From CAYVVD01 sp964454975 (GTDB lineage Bacteria > Bacteroidota > Ignavibacteria > Kapaibacteriales > UBA2268), in assembly GCA_964454975.1 (NCBI GenBank), contig CAYVVD010000004.1, positions 100,567 through 164,566 on the forward strand: DNA of 64,000 bases. The letters run 5' to 3'. Below are positions 8,536 to 16,660 of this stretch, one piece after another. Within the stretch, counting starts at the first letter, position 1. Each line of letters opens with the position of its first letter. The notes beneath the pieces are model-generated. The model did no database searches and was not told the origin of the DNA. It saw nothing but the letters and a program-made list of their open reading frames with translations. The position numbers were made by a program, and so were the translations under genes.

Positions 8536-10596
8536 ATGAGACTTTTAGCAGTTTTACTACTTTTGGCAATTTTATTAATGAATGCTGAAGCATTTAATCC
8601 CCCAAGCACCCGATTGATTCCTGTAAAGGATACGATACACGGATTTGAAATAACGGATTATTTCAGGTGGCTCGAGGACAAATCAGATCCGGATGTTTAC
8701 AGTTGGACTAAAACTCAACATGAGTTTACTCTTCGCTACATAAAGAAGAATACTGAAGAGATTCCGGGCATTAAACAGGAACTTGAAGCCTATCTTGACA
8801 GGGAGTACCGAAGTGCACCATTTTACAAAGGTAACCGTGAATTTTTCTATGCCAGGAAAAAAGGCGAGCAGCAAAATAAGCTGTTTACATCAATCAATGG
8901 TATGGAAAAGTTAATTTTTGATCCTATGGATTATGATAAATCCGGTAAAGCATCAATATACAGCCTGGAATTAACAGAAGATGGCAAAAAAGCTGCCGTA
9001 GGTATACAATACAGTGGTGACGAAATAGTGGAGTACCGGATTATCGACACAAATACCGGGAAAGTACTCGGTAAGCCAATAACCGGTTTGCGAAGCTTCA
9101 GCTGGACTCTCGATGAGAAACATGCATACATTACTGTCCGCACAAAAGAAATGATAGATGCACAGAAACCCTTAGAAACCTACTTACACACTATCGGAGA
9201 AAGCAGGGATAAGGATGTTTTACTTGGTGCGCCGGAGGATGCGAAGGATAATATCAGCTTTTGGGATGACCGATGGGGAGAGCTGACTTTTAAATCAAAG
9301 GGTGATTTCTATTCCAACACTCTATGGATGAGAAAATCAAATTCTGAAGATGAATTTACAGAACTTTATTCCTCGGATAAATTCAGGGCTTTCCCACAGG
9401 TAAGAAACGGCTTGATCTATTATATGACCAACCACGAAGCGCCTAACTTTAAGATAATGAGAGCCCAGGTTGATAATCCGAAATTCTCTGAATGGTCAGA
9501 ATTTTATGCCGAAAAAGAGACGGTGCTGGAAGGTTTTGTAATAACCTCAGATTTTGTCCTTGTCCGTGATAAGAAAGATGTGCTAAGCAGAATCCAGGCT
9601 TATGATTTTGACGGTAAACTTATAAAGGACGTTGAATTACCAGAAGTGGCAAATGTTGCCGGGATGTCCTACCATAAACAGTCTAACAATGTATTTGTAA
9701 ATCTTTCAACCTTTACAAGCCCGGCGAAAGTTTATAAACTTGACGGCAAAACCCTTGAATGGACTTTTCATTTCCAGGATACTCCGCCAATTGACACCAA
9801 AGACATCGAATCAAAGCTGGTATTTTATACATCCAAAGATAGTACAAAAGTCCCGCTCTTTATTATATATAAAAAAGGTGTTAAACTTGATGGTAATAAT
9901 CCGACACTGCTATACGGCTACGGCGGATTTAATATCGGTATGGGTCCTAACTTCATAGGGACTACAGCTTCCTTTGTGAACAGGGGTGGCATATATGCCA
10001 TTGCCTGCATCCGTGGCGGTGATGAATACGGCGAAAGCTGGCACAACGACGGCATGCTGTTCAAAAAGCAAAATTCCTTCGATGATTTTATTGCAGCAGG
10101 TGAATACCTTATTAGAGAAAAATATACTAATAAGGATAAACTTTGCATACGAGGCGGAAGTAATGGCGGCCTGCTTATTGGTGCGATGGTAACACAAAGG
10201 CCTGATTTATTTAAATCTGCTGTATGTCTTGTCCCACTTCTGGATATGCTTCGCTATCATAAGTTTCTGATAGCGAGGTATTGGATACCTGAATACGGTG
10301 ATCCGGATAAAAAAGTAGATTTCCTTAACATCCTTGAATACTCACCATATCATAACATCAGGCGGGGATTTAATTACCCGGAGATTTTTATTAAAGCAGG
10401 CGAGAACGATTCGCGGGTTGACCCACTTCATGCCAAAAAGTTCGCTGCTGCATTGCAGAACAACCCCGGGCAGTCGAACCCTGTTTTGTTATTTGTTGAC
10501 TTCGACAGCGGCCATGGTTCCGGCCAGACCACTGCACAAAAAGTAGAGAATATGTCCCTTGAATGGCGCTTTATTATGAATTCCCTCGGGATGTAA
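8536..10596 (+). CDS. Prolyl oligopeptidase, S9A family, exported
   Basis: The 686-residue product from ATG 8536 begins with a signal peptide (MRLLAVLLLLAILLMNAEA); upstream in-frame ATG 8503 would bury it. It then has the S9A N-terminal segment FRWLEDKSDPDVYSWTKTQ and a propeller, followed by the alpha/beta-hydrolase domain. Catalytic residues are visible: Ser542 in RGGSNGG, Asp625 in ENDSRVDP and His660 in DSGHGSG. Length is normal for the family (about 690-720). It cleaves short proline-containing peptides, here probably in the periplasm. The GGDEYGESWHNDG motif before the serine is typical. Spacing to neighbours gives no operon evidence. Confidence 0.94.
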   Translation: MRLLAVLLLLAILLMNAEAFNPPSTRLIPVKDTIHGFEITDYFRWLEDKSDPDVYSWTKTQHEFTLRYIKKNTEEIPGIKQELEAYLDREYRSAPFYKGNREFFYARKKGEQQNKLFTSINGMEKLIFDPMDYDKSGKASIYSLELTEDGKKAAVGIQYSGDEIVEYRIIDTNTGKVLGKPITGLRSFSWTLDEKHAYITVRTKEMIDAQKPLETYLHTIGESRDKDVLLGAPEDAKDNISFWDDRWGELTFKSKGDFYSNTLWMRKSNSEDEFTELYSSDKFRAFPQVRNGLIYYMTNHEAPNFKIMRAQVDNPKFSEWSEFYAEKETVLEGFVITSDFVLVRDKKDVLSRIQAYDFDGKLIKDVELPEVANVAGMSYHKQSNNVFVNLSTFTSPAKVYKLDGKTLEWTFHFQDTPPIDTKDIESKLVFYTSKDSTKVPLFIIYKKGVKLDGNNPTLLYGYGGFNIGMGPNFIGTTASFVNRGGIYAIACIRGGDEYGESWHNDGMLFKKQNSFDDFIAAGEYLIREKYTNKDKLCIRGGSNGGLLIGAMVTQRPDLFKSAVCLVPLLDMLRYHKFLIARYWIPEYGDPDKKVDFLNILEYSPYHNIRRGFNYPEIFIKAGENDSRVDPLHAKKFAAALQNNPGQSNPVLLFVDFDSGHGSGQTTAQKVENMSLEWRFIMNSLGM

Positions 10597-10635
10597 ATAC
10601 AAAATAGATTCCCAACATATTCAGGGTATTCTGTG

Positions 10636-10743
10636 ATGGAAGAAAAAGCCCGATGCGATGAATGTAAGTTAAGGGCAAAGTACGGTAAAACACCAAATCG
10701 CTGCCCGGCAAGTTCTGGTGCATCCGTTATTCAGAAATACTAA
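10636..10743 (+). CDS. Possible 35-residue cysteine-containing small protein or remnant
   Basis: A short frame, ATG 10636 to TAA 10743, encodes a basic peptide with CDEC near the N-terminus and a third Cys in NRCPASSG, a pattern that could bind zinc. I have a weak memory of longer small Bacteroidota proteins opening with a similar CxxCxLRAKY segment, but this frame is shorter and ends without their aromatic C-terminus. It ends 23 bp before the 36-bp repeat at 10767, at the left edge of the putative inserted segment, so it may be a truncated gene. No ribosome binding site is convincing. Confidence 0.3.
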   Translation: MEEKARCDECKLRAKYGKTPNRCPASSGASVIQKY

Positions 10744-10766
10744 CAAGGCTTAAGACTTAGTAATAA

Positions 10767-10802
10767 ATTCCTACCTGTAAGATTCCAGGAACTTCCCGAA
10801 AT
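10767..10802. repeat. 36-bp direct repeat, left copy
   Basis: This 36-bp sequence (starting ATTCCTACCTGTAAGATTCC) is identical to 13360-13395. Here it is intergenic; at the right end the same bases encode the last residues and stop codon of a lipoprotein gene. The two copies bracket about 2.56 kb of AT-rich DNA with two secreted-protein genes. Confidence 0.95.
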
Positions 10803-10933
10803 TTAGAATTGATAAATTTTAATTAAATGTTGAAAGTAAAAAAGTGCTTGCATTTCTGCTTTTTTTTTTTGCATAGTTATAGTGTCAAAACAAGTCGGCT
10901 ACTTTTTATTTAAAACAAACTGGAGTGTATGTC

Positions 10934-11811
10934 ATGAAGGCTTATGCATTTTTAACCTGTTATTTACTCATCTCAGCAATTAATTTAATTGCTCAACCGG
11001 ATATCCGGACGAAGAAAACTGGTATCACAGAGACAATCTAACATTTAATACGGGGCATTTTACACCTGTTGCACCACCTTGTTCCTGTGTTTGCGATGAA
11101 ATGATACGCAGTGCCTGGGAACTCTCAACAGGACAAGATGACAACGAGATTTATCTATTTGGTGGATTTTCGTTTACAATTGATGAAGTCAGTTTTAATT
11201 GCCCAAAAATTGAATTAAATTTACATGCCTGCAATGGAAATGTTGGATTTCTTGATGAAATTGAGTTTGAATTTGAAACAGACGAATCGGACTGTTTTGA
11301 AAGTGACTTTATTTTTCTTGATTCAACACGTAAAATAAAAATATATCAATTTGACCCCTCTTCAGAAACGGGAATTATTGATGACTTTGAAACCTTGAAC
11401 CCTTGTGATTCATTAAAACTGACTTATTATATTTGCTCTGGAAATATGAATGATTGCGATGGATTGGACATAAATGTCCGTGCCATTCTGCCATCTCCAT
11501 GTGATAGTATAGAACTGGTTTTCAAATTTGACCGTATAATAATCGTACCTGAAATAGGAGATGGGCAGGACGTTTTTAATGGGGAGTTGGAACTTCAATT
11601 AAAAGAAAGGGTTGTTAAATTTAAGAGTGAAATCAATTTCTCCATTTTAAATTTGAACAACATGAAGTTAATTGAAGGGACAGCGAACACCGTTATGGAT
11701 ATTAAACAAGAAATGAAGAAAAATGAACTAAATCCGGGTTTGTATGTAATTAAATACAGTTTCAAAAATTGGCCAGAAGTTCATTTTGAGAAAATTTACT
11801 ACACAAATTAG
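10934..11811 (+). pseudogene. Secreted protein gene with a frameshift after the signal peptide
   Basis: ATG 10934 opens a clear signal peptide (MKAYAFLTCYLLISAINLIAQ) but meets a stop at 11039. The downstream frame, open from 10984 to 11811, lacks its own signal; its first ATG is 11101. Restoring one base near 10999-11003 (for example a third C in the CC of CAACCGG) would join them as ...IAQPGYPDEENWYHRDN..., so this is a one-base deletion or a sequencing error in a short homopolymer. The body is acidic and Cys-rich (CSCVCDEM, CPKIELNLHACNG). The last 60 residues resemble a T9SS-type tail (NPGLYVIKY...EKIYYTN). Function is unknown. It is followed after 12 nt by a second T9SS-like gene of the same insert. 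Confidence 0.65.
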
Positions 11812-11823
11812 AAGGTAAGTTAG

Positions 11824-13272
11824 ATGAAAGGGTCATTTATAATTCTGTTTCTAATAAATTGGACTTCAATTTTTGCTCAGGATATCCTTTATCCTGAGCA
11901 TATTGACGTTGGTGAATTTAACATCAGGAAGCATAACTTTCAAAAAGAAAAAACACTGATTAGTAGAGCTAATGATAGAAAAGGCTACCTAATTAATAAT
12001 TCTGATGAGATTCTTTACTTGCTGAAAGTGACCGGAATTTATCACTACGATGAAAATATATCTAAAGAGAATTATGTGAAATTAGTAATGAAAAAAAATG
12101 ATTTTTATGGTTCACTTGAGAAATACTCATTTTTTCCAAATGATACAATTTTACTTCTATTTGTAGGGAATGCTTCTTATGTTGACACCGTAAGTAAATC
12201 AGGAGTATTAAATAAAGATTTCAGGTTCTATTACAGGAAAGAAAGTAGTACTGATATTGATTCCTTCGAAATACGAACAGATTTCAAAGTTGTTGACAGA
12301 AGCGCAGTAGAATATACTAATTATTCAGAGCTTAATTATTTACCAGCCACAGAATTTGGGAACAAGGAAGTTTCAACAACTCTAATGGTATTCAATTGTA
12401 CAGAAGAAACGGTTGTTTTTGATTCTCTAACTTATGAATTTGATGGGCTTAATTTTCAGAATCATAAAAGAAACACGATTCTTGCAGGAGACGATGTTGT
12501 ATTCCCTTTTGAATTTAATAAAGACAGTATTTTAGAAATTTATTTTAAATACAAGTACATTCAACCTGAAGAAAGTAGATGCCATTTTAAAATATATGCT
12601 CATGGTAAAGATTCAGGCGAAGACTATACTTTTGAAGATACAATGTTGAAAATAGCATTACCTTTAAAGGAAAGAGTTTCAATAAAACGCCCAACCCCAA
12701 CAGCATTTTATCTAACAGAAGACAATAAAGCATATCTTGATTTTGAAATATTAAATGAAACGAAAGAAAACTGGCAATTAGTTGATTTATCTTACACAAG
12801 CGAAAAAGACCCTCAGGATATTTTAACTTTTGAACCAGAATTTGATTTTCCACTTGTAATCCCCCCTGGCAAAGAAGTTGATGTTAAATTTTTTCGTTTT
12901 CATGGTGCAACTCCCGGGCATAAAAAAATAATTGTGGATTTAACTCTTCAATCAGAATCAGGTGATTCAAAGGATTTTAACGTCGTTTTTTATATTGAAT
13001 ATATTGGATTACCTGCGAGCCTGGAGATTAAATCTGATAAAATTGTCTTGTCCCCAAATCCTGCAAATGATGTACTGAATATTATTACAGAAGACTTTAA
13101 TTTATATGGTTCTCAACTGGTTATTTACGATATTTTCGGCAGAATTGTACTAGAAATTAAGCAATTAGGCAGCAATTTTGTAAATATAGGAAGAATTCCA
13201 CCTGGGACTTACAATCTGTTACGATTTAACTCAAAAAACTCGATAAAAAGCAAACTACAAATAGTCAGGTAA
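11824..13272 (+). CDS. Secreted protein of unknown function with T9SS type A sorting domain
   Basis: The 482-residue protein has an N-terminal signal peptide (MKGSFIILFLINWTSIFAQ). Its body is beta-rich and I do not recognise it; it may consist of Ig-like or ASH-like domains, judging by segments such as VIPPGKEVDVKFF. The C-terminal 75 residues are a T9SS sorting domain: VLSPNPANDVLNI, then LVIYDIFGRIVLEI, then IPPGTYNLL and a terminal SKLQIVR. The product should cross the outer membrane through the type IX system and be anchored or released. The gene starts 12 nt after the frameshifted gene and lies between the two 36-bp repeats; it appears more AT-rich than flanking genes, consistent with recent acquisition. 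Confidence 0.8.
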   Translation: MKGSFIILFLINWTSIFAQDILYPEHIDVGEFNIRKHNFQKEKTLISRANDRKGYLINNSDEILYLLKVTGIYHYDENISKENYVKLVMKKNDFYGSLEKYSFFPNDTILLLFVGNASYVDTVSKSGVLNKDFRFYYRKESSTDIDSFEIRTDFKVVDRSAVEYTNYSELNYLPATEFGNKEVSTTLMVFNCTEETVVFDSLTYEFDGLNFQNHKRNTILAGDDVVFPFEFNKDSILEIYFKYKYIQPEESRCHFKIYAHGKDSGEDYTFEDTMLKIALPLKERVSIKRPTPTAFYLTEDNKAYLDFEILNETKENWQLVDLSYTSEKDPQDILTFEPEFDFPLVIPPGKEVDVKFFRFHGATPGHKKIIVDLTLQSESGDSKDFNVVFYIEYIGLPASLEIKSDKIVLSPNPANDVLNIITEDFNLYGSQLVIYDIFGRIVLEIKQLGSNFVNIGRIPPGTYNLLRFNSKNSIKSKLQIVR

Positions 13273-13359
13273 TGCAAGTAATATTTTAAGAAAATGTAGT
13301 CCACATTTGTGCCACTATGGGTTTAATTGACATCATTTAGCATTAATGCATTTGTTATC

Positions 13360-13395
13360 ATTCCTACCTGTAAGATTCCAGGAACTTCCCGAAAT
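13360..13395. repeat. 36-bp direct repeat, right copy (3' end of lipoprotein gene)
   Basis: Identical to 10767-10802. Bases 13364-13395 are the last codons and stop of the minus-strand lipoprotein gene, so this is the copy in functional context and the left copy is probably a duplicated gene end. A gene 3' end repeated at the far side of inserted DNA is the arrangement left by site-specific integration or by a duplicating recombination. Confidence 0.95.
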
Positions 13396-13900
13396 GTTCT
13401 TTCTGCTCTTCGAGAAGCTCTTTTGAGCCGGTTAGCTTGAAGTAATAGGGGCCTTTGCCGGTCTTTACAATCGCTGCGAGCATCATAAAGTTTTCAACCA
13501 CATTAAATTCCTGTGCCATAGGGAACGGTTTGTCTTTGTATGTTCCTTGTATCTCTAAAAGTGTGGTATTGCCTCCTGCAAGCATGGACTTCATTTCGGA
13601 TTCAATAACAGTGAACTGACCTTTCCATCTTTCGATGTTTGCTTCTTCGAGGCCGCTCTGCTCGCCAAAGTAAAATCCGGCAACCACAAGCCCCTTGCTG
13701 CGGTCAATTTCGAACTCGAACTGGCGCATTTTGTTAGATGGTTCTGTATTCTTCCATCCTTCCGGCAGGGTAAGTTTTTTGTCGCCTATTTCTATTATTG
13801 CAGAGCTTGTTCCGGTATTGTCAGATTTCAGTTCTTCTGCTTCATTTCCGCAGGAAACCAATAAAAGGGCTATAAAAAGTGTGCTTAATATAAATTTCAT
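13364..13900 (-). CDS. Lipoprotein of unknown function
   Basis: The 178-residue protein opens with a lipoprotein signal, MKFILSTLFIALLLVSC, with the lipobox Cys at position 17. The mature part has a short linker, then a compact domain containing IEIGDKKLTLPEGWKN, FEFEIDRSKGLVVAGFYFGE and GPYYFKLTGSKELLEEQKEHFGKFL. The last segment is reminiscent of periplasmic proteins that carry a PsbP-like or MogR-like fold, but I cannot assign a family. The 3' end is the right copy of the 36-bp repeat, so the gene end remained intact when the adjacent segment arrived. It is divergent from the S41 protease gene. Confidence 0.8.
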   Translation of the reverse strand: MKFILSTLFIALLLVSCGNEAEELKSDNTGTSSAIIEIGDKKLTLPEGWKNTEPSNKMRQFEFEIDRSKGLVVAGFYFGEQSGLEEANIERWKGQFTVIESEMKSMLAGGNTTLLEIQGTYKDKPFPMAQEFNVVENFMMLAAIVKTGKGPYYFKLTGSKELLEEQKEHFGKFLESYR

Positions 13901-14051
13901 TTTTTCTCCATTAGATTAATTAGGCAAAACGGCGAAAGGGAGTGTGATTTATTTTACGTATTCTCTTTTAAATATAAAACTGCCGGATACAGCGTAAATA
14001 CTAATCAATGAAACAAAAAAGGCATCCTTTCGTTAAAGAAAATAATGTTTA

Positions 14052-15737
14052 ATGGAATTAAAAATTGGTGAAATAATGCGCAAAGCAGCAACTATACTTG
14101 TGACTGCAACGGTCGGTATTTTCATTGGCTTATACCTGAATCCACTGATTTCCGGCAATAATATATACCAGCAATTCAAAAAATTCGAATTTGTTTTCAA
14201 CACAGCTTTAAAAAACTACGTTGAAGAAGTTGATTCAGACAAGATGATGGAAGCAGCCATAGATGGAATGCTTGGCCACCTTGATGTCCACTCGGTATAT
14301 ATCAATGAAGATGATATGAAAAAGGTACAGGAGGACTTCCAGGGCAGCTTTGAAGGCATTGGTATCGAATTTGATATCCTGAACGACACTGTTACAGTTA
14401 TTTCGCCGATTGCCGGCGGCCCGAGCGAATCGCTTGGAATTCAGGCAGGCGACAAGATTATCAAAATTGACGGCGAAGATGCTGTGGGAATTGAAAGAAG
14501 CGAAGTGCCCAAAAGGCTTAAAGGCCCCAAAGGAACATTAGTAGAGGTTGATATACTTAGAGGTACAAATCCAAAACCAATTCATTACAACATTACAAGG
14601 GATAAAATCCCGCTTTATAGCCTCGATGCATCCTACAAGGTTGACGGTGCGGACATTGGTGTAATCTCTATTTCCCGGTTTGCCGCAACTACTCATGAAG
14701 AATTGATTACTGCAGTTGACAAATTAAAAAGGGAAGGTGTTCAGAAGTTAATTCTCGATTTAAGAGGTAACCCGGGGGGATATTTGCAACAGGCTTTCCT
14801 TATGGCCGATGAGTTTATCCCGGGCAACAACATGATTGTTTATACTGACGGAAGGAGGCCTGAATTCAACGAAGAATTTTTCTCAACACCCGGGGGCAGG
14901 CTTGAAGATATACCCTTAATTGTAATGATTAACGCCGGTTCTGCTTCTGCAAGTGAGATTGTCTCAGGAGCTATCCAGGACCTCGACAGGGGTCTGGTTG
15001 TAGGCACTACTTCTTTTGGAAAAGGACTCGTTCAGAGGCAATATCCGCTTGGCGACGGTTCTGCGATCAGGCTTACAATCTCCAAGTATTATACACCGTC
15101 GGGGCGTTCAATACAAAGGCCATATAAGGATTCCGACCAATACAGGCATCTTGTGGGCAGGCTCGAACTTGAAGAAGGTTCGAATATCGAACAATCGATA
15201 GAGGCTATTAAGAAAAAAGCCAAAAATTCAGATGAAATAAATCTTGATTCGTTACCAATTTATAGAACTAAATCAGGCAGGATGGTTCTTGGCGGCGGTG
15301 GTATTACACCGGACTACATCGTAATCCACGACACAACGAGGCTTACGGACTTAACTGCTGATTTCCGCAGGACAAGGGTGTTTTATGATTTTGCAAATAA
15401 TTACCTGGCTTCAGAGGGTGACTATATCAAAGCGAAATATACGGGCGATTTTATCTCCTTCCTGAGAAATTATGATGTAACTGATGAGGAACTCGAAAAA
15501 TTCCGCTCTTTTGCATTGCCGAAAGTAGCCGAGGAAGAAAAGGATAAAGACAGCACAACTATTCAGGAACAATTTGAAAAGGATGAAGAGTTTATTAAGC
15601 TCTGGCTTAAATCTACATTTGCAAGGTTAATCTGGGACAGGGAAAAGCAAATTCAGGTTCTTTCGGTTGTTGACAGGCAACTCCAGAGAGCATTGTCACT
15701 TTTCCCGGAAGCTGAAAAAATCTCAAAACTGAATTAA
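14052..15737 (+). CDS. C-terminal processing protease, S41A family
   Basis: The protein is 561 residues from ATG 14052, or 553 from ATG 14076, which has GGTG eight bases upstream and gives a cleaner membrane anchor (MRKAATILVTATVGIFIGLYL). A tail-specific protease N-terminal region is followed by a PDZ domain (about 90-175; FEGIGIEFDI, GIQAGDKIIKIDGEDA) and the S41 catalytic domain with Ser299 in NAGSASASE and Lys324 in FGKG. Such enzymes trim the C-termini of periplasmic proteins. The C-terminal 150 residues form a helical extension, common in Bacteroidota/Chlorobiota. It precedes a DUF3108 gene after 66 nt on the same strand. Confidence 0.93.
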   Translation: MELKIGEIMRKAATILVTATVGIFIGLYLNPLISGNNIYQQFKKFEFVFNTALKNYVEEVDSDKMMEAAIDGMLGHLDVHSVYINEDDMKKVQEDFQGSFEGIGIEFDILNDTVTVISPIAGGPSESLGIQAGDKIIKIDGEDAVGIERSEVPKRLKGPKGTLVEVDILRGTNPKPIHYNITRDKIPLYSLDASYKVDGADIGVISISRFAATTHEELITAVDKLKREGVQKLILDLRGNPGGYLQQAFLMADEFIPGNNMIVYTDGRRPEFNEEFFSTPGGRLEDIPLIVMINAGSASASEIVSGAIQDLDRGLVVGTTSFGKGLVQRQYPLGDGSAIRLTISKYYTPSGRSIQRPYKDSDQYRHLVGRLELEEGSNIEQSIEAIKKKAKNSDEINLDSLPIYRTKSGRMVLGGGGITPDYIVIHDTTRLTDLTADFRRTRVFYDFANNYLASEGDYIKAKYTGDFISFLRNYDVTDEELEKFRSFALPKVAEEEKDKDSTTIQEQFEKDEEFIKLWLKSTFARLIWDREKQIQVLSVVDRQLQRALSLFPEAEKISKLN

Positions 15738-15803
15738 TTTAACGACAGATTAGACTATACATGTCATAATATTGGTACGCATTGTTCATTAATCAAATCT
15801 AAT

Positions 15804-16589
15804 ATGATTAAGCAAGTATATTTGATTTTTGCTTTTATAATACTTCTTATTATTCCATTAAAATCTGCAAGCGATGGTGTTTACTACCCCGCCGAAAAAC
15901 TGGAATACGAAGTTTCGTTCATGGGCATTACACTTGGCTGGATTAAAATCCACTCCCTTGGAGTTGAAAGCCTTGATGGAAAGACAACTCATCATGTTAA
16001 AGCATTTATGGATTCAAGGGACGGAATTCCATTTGTTGATTTGCATGCTGTTTTTATGAGTTGGGTAGATCCCTCCCTTACATTTACACATCAGTTTGTA
16101 AGCACAACAAAATATGAGGAAGGCAAGTGGGATTACCAGAAGATAATGTTCGACCATAAAAACAATATGCTTTCCTACGAAATCTGGCGTGAAAAGAAAA
16201 AAATTGAGGAAGGTAAAGTAAAAACTCCTAAAAAGTATAACGATGGCTCCTCCTTGTTCTTTTTTGCAAGGAAATTCACTGATTACGGCAAAACTGTGAA
16301 AGTTCCCACAATAATGAATAATGACACAGTGGTTACCATTCTCAACTTTCACAACAAGATAGAGACGGTAGAAATTGATGCCATTGACTATCCGGTAGAA
16401 ACAATCTACTTTGACGGGAAGGCACTTTGGAGCGGTATCTACGGATTAAACGGTGAATTTGAAGGCTGGTTTACAAATGATGATGCACGGGTTCCCGTAA
16501 AGGCTCACATGAATGTATATGTTGGAAAAGTATTAATTGAGCTTGTTAAATGGGAACGTGGGAATTGGGTGCCACCAAAAGCTTTATAA
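15804..16589 (+). CDS. DUF3108 domain exported protein
   Basis: The 261-residue protein begins with a signal peptide (MIKQVYLIFAFIILLIIPLKSAS) and continues with the DUF3108 pattern: YYPAEKLEYEVSFMGITLGW, a basic beta-rich middle and a late DDARVPVKAHMNVYVGKV segment. DUF3108 proteins are periplasmic and of unknown function; the repeated beta-strand pattern suggests a lipocalin- or LolA-like sheet, which is inference. A hairpin terminator follows at 16604-16632, so it is probably the last gene of a unit starting with the S41 protease. Confidence 0.85.
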   Translation: MIKQVYLIFAFIILLIIPLKSASDGVYYPAEKLEYEVSFMGITLGWIKIHSLGVESLDGKTTHHVKAFMDSRDGIPFVDLHAVFMSWVDPSLTFTHQFVSTTKYEEGKWDYQKIMFDHKNNMLSYEIWREKKKIEEGKVKTPKKYNDGSSLFFFARKFTDYGKTVKVPTIMNNDTVVTILNFHNKIETVEIDAIDYPVETIYFDGKALWSGIYGLNGEFEGWFTNDDARVPVKAHMNVYVGKVLIELVKWERGNWVPPKAL

Positions 16590-16603
16590 TCAAATTTCTT
16601 AAG

Positions 16604-16632
16604 AATCCGGTCTGATTAGCCCGGATTTTTTA
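16604..16632 (+). terminator. Rho-independent terminator after the DUF3108 gene
   Basis: AATCCGG and CCGGATT arms around a 10-nt loop are followed by a T-run (TTTTTAT). It lies 15 nt beyond the DUF3108 stop codon and ahead of polX. Confidence 0.8.
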
Positions 16633-16660
16633 TATTCGCACTGTTAAAACCGGAGCGAAC

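Larger units (their letters stand above)
10597..10933. other. 337-bp intergenic region: insert boundary, AT-rich
   Basis: The stretch holds the tiny ORF at 10636-10743, the left copy of the 36-bp repeat, then AT-rich DNA with an uninterrupted T-run around 10859-10870 that could affect sequencing accuracy. Beyond these I see no RNA gene or clear hairpin. A promoter for the frameshifted secreted-protein gene at 10934 should lie here but cannot be placed with confidence. Confidence 0.5.
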
